Assembly: GCA_945971755.1 (NCBI GenBank)
Contig: CAMFPJ010000035.1
Span: 1-11,951, forward strand
Length of the DNA stretch: 11,951 nucleotides
Direction of reading: 5' to 3'
DNA from: an uncultured Clostridia bacterium
GTDB taxonomy: Bacteria > Bacillota > Clostridia > Oscillospirales > Acutalibacteraceae
The notes under the pieces: model-generated
What the model was told of the DNA's origin: nothing
The model's input: the letters and a program-made list of their open reading frames with translations, nothing else
Databases searched by the model: none
Shown here: positions 6,925 through 11,951 of the stretch, in pieces
Position numbering within the stretch: the first letter of the stretch is position 1
Layout of the letters: every line of letters begins with the position of its first letter
Position numbers and translations under genes: made by a program

Positions 6925-6954
6925 AAAAAAAGGTCTGTAGAAACAGACCTTTTT
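6925..6954 (-). terminator. Terminator hairpin between glyQS and the GH127 gene
   Basis: AGGTCTGT (6931-6938) and ACAGACCT (6943-6950) form a perfect stem with a four-base loop, extended by A:T pairs. Read on the minus strand it ends in seven T's (complement of 6925-6931), a classic intrinsic terminator for glyQS. It ends only a few bases before the GH127 ribosome site, so it could also act as an attenuator for that gene. The plus-strand copy also has a T-run, but no plus-strand gene needs it. Confidence 0.85.
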
Positions 6955-6967
6955 CTTATAATTAAAA

Positions 6968-8371
6968 TCAGAAATCAATTTTCTTGGAAATATAATCTAC
7001 AAGTTCAGAAATCGGCATTCTTACCTGCTCCATTGTATCTCTATCACGAACTGTTACGCAGTTATCAGCCTCTGTATTTTCGTCACCAACTGTCTGGAAG
7101 TCAACGGTAATACAAAACGGTGTACCGATTTCATCCTGACGGCGATAACGCTTACCGATTGAACCTGCGTCATCATATTCAACATTGAAATGCTTTGAAA
7201 GCTCAGCGAAAATCTCTTCTGCCTTGTCTGAAAGCTTCTTTGAAAGAGGAAGAACAGCCGCTTTAACCGGCGCAATAGCCGGGTGGAAATGCATAACCAC
7301 TCTTGTATCGTTCTTTTCAGCGTCAACAACCTCTTCGTCATAAGCCTCTGTGAGAAGTGCTAAGAACAAACGCTCAACACCAAGTGACGGCTCAATAACA
7401 TAAGGAATATACTTTTCATTTGTTGTTGGGTCAAAATATTCAAGCGACTTACCGCTTGTGTTAATGTGCTGGGTTAAGTCATAGTCTGTTCTGTCAGCAA
7501 CGCCCCAAAGCTCGCCCCAACCGAACGGGAACAAATATTCAAAGTCTGTTGTTGCTTTTGAGTAAAAGCAAAGTTCCTCAGGGTCATGGTCACGAAGACG
7601 AAGATTTTCAGGCTTAATGTTAAGTGAATAGAGCCAATCACGGCAGAATCCTCTCCAATAGTCAAACCATTCAAGGTCTGTGCCCGGCTTGCAGAAGAAC
7701 TCAAGCTCCATCTGTTCAAATTCACGAACACGGAAGATGAACTTACCGGGAGTAATCTCGTTTCTGAAAGACTTGCCAACCTGTGCAATACCGAACGGAA
7801 CCTTTCTTCTTGTAGTCCTTTGAACATTCTGGAAGTTAACGAAAATACCCTGTGCAGTTTCGGGGCGAAGATAAATCTCAGAAGTCGAATCTTCGGTTAC
7901 GCCCTGAAATGTCTTAAACATAAGGTTGAACTGACGGATATCGGTAAAGTTGTGCTTACCGCAGTTAGGACAAGGAATGTTATGTTCTTCAATATATGCG
8001 CTTAACTGTTCGTTTGACCAGCCTGCAACATTTGTGCCGTCAAATTCTTCAATAAGGTTGTCAGCTCTGTGACGGGTTTTACATTCGCAGCAGTCCATAA
8101 GCGGGTCAGAGAAACCGCCGAGGTGACCCGATGCAACCCAAGTTTGCGGATTCATAAGAATCGCACAGTCAAGACCCACGTTGTATTTGTTTTCCTGAAT
8201 AAATTTCTTTCTCCAAGCCTTTTTAATGTTTTCTTTAATCTCAACACCCAGTGGGCCGTAGTCCCAAGTGTTTGCAAGTCCGCCGTAGATTTCACTGCCG
8301 GGGAAAACAAAGCCTCTTGTTTTACTGAGCGCTACAAGTTTATCAAGTGTTTTTTCTGTGTTTTTAAGCAT
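6968..8371 (-). CDS. glyQS: Glycyl-tRNA synthetase (single-chain, class II)
   Basis: It charges tRNA-Gly with glycine using ATP and is essential for translation. The 467 residues match the homodimeric form of the enzyme, not the two-gene alpha/beta form. Visible parts are the N-terminal SKTRGFVFPGSEIYGG and WDYGPLG (16-42), a Cys-rich zinc-binding insertion (C94/C95/C97 with C134-x2-C137), YLRPETAQGIFVNF (167-180), motif 2 around FRNEIT (202-207), motif 3 at GVERLFLALL (331-340), and the C-terminal anticodon-binding domain from about residue 365. AAGGA lies eight to nine bases before the ATG. The leader is only about 40 bases, too short for a T-box. It is followed by a strong hairpin terminator and then by the GH127 gene. 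Confidence 0.98.
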   Translation of the reverse strand: MLKNTEKTLDKLVALSKTRGFVFPGSEIYGGLANTWDYGPLGVEIKENIKKAWRKKFIQENKYNVGLDCAILMNPQTWVASGHLGGFSDPLMDCCECKTRHRADNLIEEFDGTNVAGWSNEQLSAYIEEHNIPCPNCGKHNFTDIRQFNLMFKTFQGVTEDSTSEIYLRPETAQGIFVNFQNVQRTTRRKVPFGIAQVGKSFRNEITPGKFIFRVREFEQMELEFFCKPGTDLEWFDYWRGFCRDWLYSLNIKPENLRLRDHDPEELCFYSKATTDFEYLFPFGWGELWGVADRTDYDLTQHINTSGKSLEYFDPTTNEKYIPYVIEPSLGVERLFLALLTEAYDEEVVDAEKNDTRVVMHFHPAIAPVKAAVLPLSKKLSDKAEEIFAELSKHFNVEYDDAGSIGKRYRRQDEIGTPFCITVDFQTVGDENTEADNCVTVRDRDTMEQVRMPISELVDYISKKIDF

Positions 8372-8418
8372 ATTATCATTCCTTAAAAATAATTTACATT
8401 TTTTGCTACTGAATAATA

Positions 8419-8447
8419 AGTTTATAATAAAACTCCTGTAAAGTCAA
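8419..8447 (-). promoter_or_regulatory. Sigma-A promoter of glyQS
   Basis: On the minus strand TTGACT (8442-8447) is followed after 17 bases by TAAACT (8419-8424); the overlapping TATAAA (8421-8426) is a better -10 but with only a 15-base spacer. Either would start transcription about 40 bases before the ATG, just downstream of the transporter operon terminator. Confidence 0.55.
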
Positions 8448-8477
8448 GTAAATCAGGGCAAAACAAACTTTTCAGAC

Positions 8478-8508
8478 AAAAAAATCAGGGGTAAACTCCC
8501 CTGATTTT
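8478..8508 (-). terminator. Intrinsic terminator of the YhhN-GPH operon
   Basis: AAAATCAGGGG (8481-8491) and CCCCTGATTTT (8498-8508) form a perfect 11-bp stem with loop TAAACT. On the minus strand it is followed by an uninterrupted run of T's (complement of 8478-8484). It lies ten bases past the stop of the GPH symporter gene. Confidence 0.92.
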
Positions 8509-8518
8509 AATTGATTTT

Positions 8519-10009
8519 CTATTCTTCAATCTTAAATCCGCTTGCTTTGCGTTTTTCAGCAAGTTCTTCTTGCATTTGCACTTTATATTTACCCGAAATT
8601 TTGTAGAAGAACATGGGCAGTGAGCAAAGAAGAAGACTAATTCCGGGGACAACGGAAACCAATGAGAACATCGCAAAATTCTGTGTTCGTGTAAGCTCCG
8701 TTGCCGCCATAACCGTTGTGGAATTGAGCATTTGCGCCGGTTCAAAGCCGATTGCCATATACATTACAACTATTCCGCAGGTTGAAAGTGCAGAGCCGAG
8801 CTTGTTGATAAAGCCTTGGCAAGCAGAACCGAGAGCATTATCCCTGTGGCCTGTTTTAAGCTCCATATAATCAAGACAGTCGTAAATCATTGCTATTGAA
8901 ATCGTATTGATTACACCGAGGGGAATACATGAAATCAAAATAAACGGAATACAAATGTAAAGATTTGCAGTGAACCAGCCGAGAAGCGTTGTAAAAACAC
9001 TTGCAACAAAGCCTGCAAGGCAAGTGGTAATTAAAAGTTTTTTATAATCAAATTTTTTCATAAGCACGGGCATAAAGAGTGTTGCGCCGAACATACCGAC
9101 AACCGCACAAACCTGGAAAATCGTCTTTACCGTTGAAACCGAAGCGGCGATTGCGGCAGTTTTTTCTTCAAGAGTCATACCCGTAAGGTCGGGACCGATA
9201 TAAAAAGCATAACGGGCAACATGAATTGCGGCAGCCTGAACCATATATCTTCCGCTTGAAAGCACACCCATTGCAATAACAAGTAAGAGCGGTTTGCAGT
9301 GGAAAATTCTTGAAAGCTGTGAAGTTTCGCCCTTCTGCTTTTTGGTAATGGGCGGAATTGCGCGTTCTTTAATGTGGAAGTATGAGTTAACATACATTAC
9401 AATTCCTATTGCAACAACCGCCGAAGCAATAATAAGATACTGCTTTTTATTATACTCTTCGGGATTTTCGGTTGAAATAAATTTCGGAAGCAAAAATCCT
9501 GCTGCAAAGAAGAATATTTCCGGAAGAGCGGAACCAATGCTATTCCAAATCTTACTGAATGATACTACTGAGCTTCTTTCTTCGGGATCGGGAGTTAAAA
9601 CATTGGGCAAGCTCCAAAAAGGAACATCTGCCATTGTGTAAATCATGCCCCAGAGCACATAAACCACCGCAGAGTAAACCATAAGTGCATTCATTGAAAG
9701 GTTGGGGCTTAAATACATAAGCACAGTCAAAACCGCAATGGGCGGTGCGGCAAAAATTATATATGGCTTAAATTTTCCCCATTTTGTTATGTGCTTGTCC
9801 GCAACAATTCCCATTAGCGGGTCATTGATTGCGTCCCAAACACGAGCAAGGAGCATCAGAAGCAGCACAAACATTAACGGCAAATGCAAAACATTTACAT
9901 AATAGTCACTGATGTAGCTTGACATCATAGCATAAATCATGCCTTGACCCATACCGCCTATTGAGAACATCCAAAGTTCTTTTTTGCCCACATATCTTTT
10001 TTTATCCAT
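8519..10009 (-). CDS. GPH-family sugar:cation symporter (MFS)
   Basis: This is a 496-residue, roughly 12-segment transporter of the glycoside-pentoside-hexuronide:cation symporter family (MelB, XylP relatives), which bring glycosides into the cell with Na+ or H+. The hallmark ARVWDAINDPLMG (55-67) carries Asp59 and Asp63, the counterparts of the cation-site Asp55/Asp59 of MelB. KWGKFKPYI (76-84) is the conserved cytoplasmic loop after segment 2. ADVPFWSLPNVLTPDPEERS (127-146) holds Asp128, equivalent to the sugar-binding Asp124 of MelB. The MelB Asp19 position appears to be non-acidic here. GGAGG is five bases before the ATG. It follows the YhhN gene by 17 bases in one operon and ends at a strong terminator. 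Substrate cannot be read from sequence; the nearby GH51 and GH127 enzymes make arabinose-containing oligosaccharides a reasonable guess. Confidence 0.93.
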   Translation of the reverse strand: MDKKRYVGKKELWMFSIGGMGQGMIYAMMSSYISDYYVNVLHLPLMFVLLLMLLARVWDAINDPLMGIVADKHITKWGKFKPYIIFAAPPIAVLTVLMYLSPNLSMNALMVYSAVVYVLWGMIYTMADVPFWSLPNVLTPDPEERSSVVSFSKIWNSIGSALPEIFFFAAGFLLPKFISTENPEEYNKKQYLIIASAVVAIGIVMYVNSYFHIKERAIPPITKKQKGETSQLSRIFHCKPLLLVIAMGVLSSGRYMVQAAAIHVARYAFYIGPDLTGMTLEEKTAAIAASVSTVKTIFQVCAVVGMFGATLFMPVLMKKFDYKKLLITTCLAGFVASVFTTLLGWFTANLYICIPFILISCIPLGVINTISIAMIYDCLDYMELKTGHRDNALGSACQGFINKLGSALSTCGIVVMYMAIGFEPAQMLNSTTVMAATELTRTQNFAMFSLVSVVPGISLLLCSLPMFFYKISGKYKVQMQEELAEKRKASGFKIEE

Positions 10010-10026
10010 AATATCCTCCGAGTGAT

Positions 10027-10770
10027 TTATTTCTTAAAAATCGGCAATGGCAAAAGCGTTGCCGCTAAAGCAAACTGACCGAAATAATAAAGAATATGAT
10101 TGATTATTACATTCAAGCTATTGTTGCCTCCCTCTTTGAAATAAACAGAAGAAAGGACTAAATCGGAAAGCAGGAAAGATAAGGCGCCAACCGCTAAAAG
10201 AATTGAATTTCTTGAAAATCCGTTAATGAGCATGCTCATAACCGCTGCTGCTGCGCTCATTGTTACAAAGAATGTATAAACCGCAACAATTTTTCTGAAT
10301 TTGCCGTAAGAAAGTTTCATGAGTTTTTCGGTAAGAACTACAAGCACGGCAAAAATTGCGGACACGCCGCAGCAAATTGCAAAATGCCATAACTCAAGCC
10401 TGTACTGTGTTGTTATTGCGGCAACAAAAAAGACATGACCTGCCATAAAACTTATAAACCCGGAATAAAGGAAAATATGACTGTCTTTATCATAACAGTA
10501 TTTAAGGTCAAGCCAAATATCACCCAACAGGCTGAAAATAAAACCTAATATCATTAAGGCTCCGTACATAAACTCCCGACGAGTCATTACCTCATCGGTG
10601 TTGAGCAAAAAAGCCCAAGAGGCAAATGCAGTACCGATAAAGCACATTGACGCACCTGTTTTGCAATACATTGCAGGCAAACCGCCTTTTTTAACTCTCA
10701 AAATCAAAAATGCAACCGTCGTCAAAACTCCTGCAACAATGACCGCAGGAAAAAGATAGTCTGTAATCAT
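10027..10770 (-). CDS. YhhN/TMEM86-family membrane protein (possible lysoplasmalogenase)
   Basis: The 247-residue product has about eight hydrophobic segments and the conserved motifs of the YhhN family (PF07947): GFIFSLLGDIWLDL with Asp84 (76-89), GALSFLLSDLVLS with Asp203 (195-207), and ILYYFGQFALAATLL near the C-terminus. TMEM86 proteins and at least one bacterial YhhN relative hydrolyse the vinyl-ether bond of lysoplasmalogens. Many Clostridia make plasmalogens, so this activity is plausible but unproven here. GGAGG lies seven bases before the ATG. The gene is first in an operon with the GPH symporter, an unexplained pairing of a lipid-type enzyme and a sugar carrier. Its promoter is overlapped by a 13-bp perfect inverted repeat, suggesting regulated expression. 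Confidence 0.88.
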   Translation of the reverse strand: MITDYLFPAVIVAGVLTTVAFLILRVKKGGLPAMYCKTGASMCFIGTAFASWAFLLNTDEVMTRREFMYGALMILGFIFSLLGDIWLDLKYCYDKDSHIFLYSGFISFMAGHVFFVAAITTQYRLELWHFAICCGVSAIFAVLVVLTEKLMKLSYGKFRKIVAVYTFFVTMSAAAAVMSMLINGFSRNSILLAVGALSFLLSDLVLSSVYFKEGGNNSLNVIINHILYYFGQFALAATLLPLPIFKK

Positions 10771-10803
10771 AATTTATCCTCCAAAAAATTCCCTATATAA
10801 TGA

Positions 10804-10832
10804 ATTATACTGATAATTGCAGTAAAATACAA
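10804..10832 (-). promoter_or_regulatory. Sigma-A promoter of the YhhN-GPH operon
   Basis: On the minus strand TTGTAT (10827-10832), 17 bases, and a perfect TATAAT (10804-10809). Transcription would start near 10797, giving a leader of about 27 bases that contains GGAGG. Confidence 0.75.
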
Positions 10833-10842
10833 TTATCAGTAT
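10807..10842. promoter_or_regulatory. 13-bp perfect inverted repeat over the YhhN-GPH promoter (probable operator)
   Basis: ATACTGATAATTG (10807-10819) and CAATTATCAGTAT (10830-10842) are perfect inverted copies separated by ten bases. One arm overlaps the -10 and the other overlaps and extends upstream of the -35. No T-run follows, and the repeat lies upstream of the predicted transcription start, so a repressor-binding site fits better than a terminator. It does not resemble the AraR or XylR operators I know. No regulator gene is in the window. Confidence 0.65.
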
Positions 10843-10880
10843 AGACAAAAACATATTAAGCTTTTTGGCATTTTTGAAGA

Positions 10881-11057
10881 TTAGTTTTGCTTTCGGACAA
10901 CTCCGTATTCATCGTCAAGTCTGAAATATGGGCAGTTATAATCAGGTGACGACAAAAACTGCACCATTTCATCCTCATCTAATGACACGTCGCAAGTATA
11001 TTCTTCCGTTTCGTCATCGTAATAAAAATTTGCACAGGTTTCACAATTTGTTGCCAA
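10881..11057 (-). CDS. Small four-Cys protein, DUF6472-like
   Basis: From the TTG at 11057 this is a 58-residue acidic protein starting MATNCETC. It has four cysteines (C5, C8, C22, C42), a central LDEDEMVQFL block, NCPYF and a C-terminal DEYGVVRKQN. It strongly resembles the short clostridial proteins I know as DUF6472, which have this length and Cys pattern. The Cys arrangement suggests a small zinc- or iron-sulfur-binding fold, but no function is known. The TTG start is supported by AGAGGTG six bases upstream; the longer in-frame ATG at 11105 lies in the -35 of the promoter. It is transcribed divergently from the ABC ATPase gene. No clear terminator hairpin follows. Confidence 0.82.
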   Translation of the reverse strand: MATNCETCANFYYDDETEEYTCDVSLDEDEMVQFLSSPDYNCPYFRLDDEYGVVRKQN

Positions 11058-11076
11058 TTTTATCACCTCTGCCCAC

Positions 11077-11105
11077 ATTTTAACACAAATGCTTCCGTTC
11101 ATCAA
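11077..11105 (-). promoter_or_regulatory. Sigma-A promoter of the four-Cys protein gene
   Basis: On the minus strand TTGATG (11100-11105), 17 bases, TAAAAT (11077-11082). Transcription would begin near 11070, directly ahead of the AGAGGTG ribosome site, which confirms the short TTG-initiated reading. Confidence 0.6.
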
Positions 11106-11126
11106 TAAAAATTAACACTTTATTCA

Positions 11127-11155
11127 TTGACTAAATAAACAGTTTGAACTAAAAT
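11127..11155 (+). promoter_or_regulatory. Sigma-A promoter of the ABC ATPase gene
   Basis: TTGACT (11127-11132), 17 bases, TAAAAT (11150-11155), a near-consensus promoter that starts transcription about 25 bases before the ATG. It is back to back with the promoter of the four-Cys protein gene. Confidence 0.75.
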
Positions 11156-11185
11156 AAAGGTATATTTATTTATACAGGTGAGATT

Positions 11186-11869
11186 ATGAGTCTTGTTGAA
11201 GTAAAAGACCTTTACAAAATTTATAACCCGGGCGAAAACGAAGTCAGAGCCCTTGACGGAATTAACCTTACTGTTGAAAAAGGTGAATTTTTGGCTATTG
11301 TGGGTCAGTCGGGTTCAGGAAAATCAACATTTATGAATATGATTGGACTTTTGGACATTCCCACCTCCGGAACATATCTTCTTGACGGTATTGATGTTTC
11401 AAGTATGTCTGATGATGAACTTTCAGAAATTCGTAATAAAGAAATTGGATTTATTTTCCAAGGGTTTAACTTAATTCCCAGTCTCAATGCCGTTGAAAAT
11501 GTTGAACTGCCGCTTGTTTACAGAGGCATGAAAAAGGAAGAAAGGCACAAGCTCGCACTTGAGGCACTTGAGAGAGTAGGTCTTTCGCACAGGCTTGACC
11601 ATTTGCCTAAGCAGATGTCAGGCGGTCAGCAACAAAGAGTCGCCATTGCAAGAGCTGTTGCGGCTCGTCCCCCTGTTATTCTTGCCGACGAGCCAACAGG
11701 TAACCTTGACAGTCATTCAAGCGTTGAAGTTATGAAAATTCTTCACGAACTCCACAAAGAGGGCAGAACAATTATTCTTATTACTCATGACAATGACATA
11801 GCCAACGAAGCCGAACGCGTTATTCGTATTCAAGACGGTCAGATTATATCCGATGTTTCAAAAAAATAA
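11186..11869 (+). CDS. ABC transporter ATP-binding protein, MacB/LolD type
   Basis: This 227-residue ATPase has every motif needed for activity: Walker A GQSGSGKST (40-48), Q-loop Gln92 in FIFQGFNLIP, signature MSGGQQQRV (144-152), Walker B VILADEP (164-170) with Asp168 and Glu169, D-loop NLDS, and H-loop His201. The pattern (EVRALDGINLTVEKGEF, TGNLDS) places it with MacB/LolD/YtrE-type subunits that partner FtsX-like permeases in peptide or lipoprotein export, antibiotic defence or signalling. AGGTGA precedes the ATG by about four bases. It has its own strong promoter, and a terminator hairpin starts 17 bases after the stop, so no permease is in the same short transcript. The partner is probably encoded beyond the right edge. 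The substrate is unknown. Confidence 0.95.
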   Translation: MSLVEVKDLYKIYNPGENEVRALDGINLTVEKGEFLAIVGQSGSGKSTFMNMIGLLDIPTSGTYLLDGIDVSSMSDDELSEIRNKEIGFIFQGFNLIPSLNAVENVELPLVYRGMKKEERHKLALEALERVGLSHRLDHLPKQMSGGQQQRVAIARAVAARPPVILADEPTGNLDSHSSVEVMKILHELHKEGRTIILITHDNDIANEAERVIRIQDGQIISDVSKK

Positions 11870-11886
11870 TTATTATGTTAGTATTA

Positions 11887-11926
11887 GAAAAATGTTACAA
11901 GAATTTGTAGCATTTTTCTTTTTTTT
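11887..11926 (+). terminator. Intrinsic terminator after the ABC ATPase gene
   Basis: GAAAAATG-T-TACAA (11887-11900) pairs with TTGTA-G-CATTTTTC (11905-11918) around GAAT, with one G:U wobble, and is followed by eight T's (11919-11926). The last 25 bases of the window after it contain TAGAAT, a possible -10 for a next gene, but too little sequence is available to judge. Confidence 0.85.
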
Positions 11927-11951
11927 ATGATAGAATAATGTTTTAACATAG

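Noticed and set aside
7474..7827. 117-codon minus-strand frame within glyQS
   Set aside because: It is a different frame of the same strand as glyQS and has no family features; the glyQS frame has all catalytic motifs.
10807..10842. Terminator for the four-Cys protein gene
   Set aside because: The long hairpin has no T-run on either strand and coincides with a promoter, so an operator fits better.
11058..11105. Upstream ATG giving 16 extra residues on the four-Cys protein
   Set aside because: The ATG overlaps the -35 element and the extension covers the -10 and the ribosome site.
1..11951. CRISPR array, insertion sequence, tRNA or prophage
   Set aside because: I saw no regularly spaced repeats, transposase or integrase motifs, or tRNA cloverleaf ends while reading both strands.

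Overview
This window looks like chromosome from a low-GC Gram-positive anaerobe of the Clostridia, probably a gut or rumen Oscillospirales/Lachnospirales relative. The pointers are A+T-rich sequence, strong AGGAG/GGAGG-type ribosome sites, some TTG starts, sigma-A promoters with 17-bp spacers, a single-chain glycyl-tRNA synthetase, a LytR-CpsA-Psr wall protein and a small four-Cys protein of a type I know only from Clostridia. The assignment rests on gene content and signals, not on a database match. No tRNA, rRNA, CRISPR array, transposase or phage gene is visible.

Layout from left to right: (1) Bases 1-168 hold an open frame cut by the window edge and two strong palindromes; its nature is unclear. 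(2) Minus strand, 163-1390: a two-gene operon with a NUDIX hydrolase fused to a degenerate inorganic-pyrophosphatase-like domain, followed by a COG2426-type small membrane protein; its promoter is at 1424-1452. (3) Plus strand, 1581-5163: an LCP-family wall-assembly protein, a GH51 alpha-L-arabinofuranosidase and a zinc-ribbon membrane protein of unknown function, ending at a hairpin terminator at 5184-5210. (4) Minus strand, 5214-8371: a GH127 beta-L-arabinofuranosidase downstream of glycyl-tRNA synthetase, with a terminator-like hairpin between them that touches the GH127 ribosome site. (5) Minus strand, 8519-10770: an operon of a YhhN/TMEM86-type membrane protein and a GPH-family sugar:cation symporter; a perfect 13-bp inverted repeat overlaps its promoter. 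(6) A small four-Cys protein (minus) and, divergently, a MacB/LolD-type ABC ATPase (plus) with its own promoter and terminator.

The functional theme that can be supported is intracellular use of plant arabinose-containing oligosaccharides. One enzyme for alpha-linked and one for beta-linked L-arabinofuranose, both without signal peptides, lie a few kb from a GPH symporter that could import their substrates. The genes are in separate transcription units and no arabinose regulator or araBAD-type gene is present, so the link is inferred. The rest is housekeeping (glyQS, LCP, NUDIX) and small uncharacterised membrane or metal-binding proteins.

I see no clear new multi-gene system. The least ordinary items are the pyrophosphatase-like/NUDIX fusion, two promoters bracketed or covered by perfect inverted repeats, the hairpin directly upstream of the GH127 gene, and the palindrome-rich open frame at the left edge.
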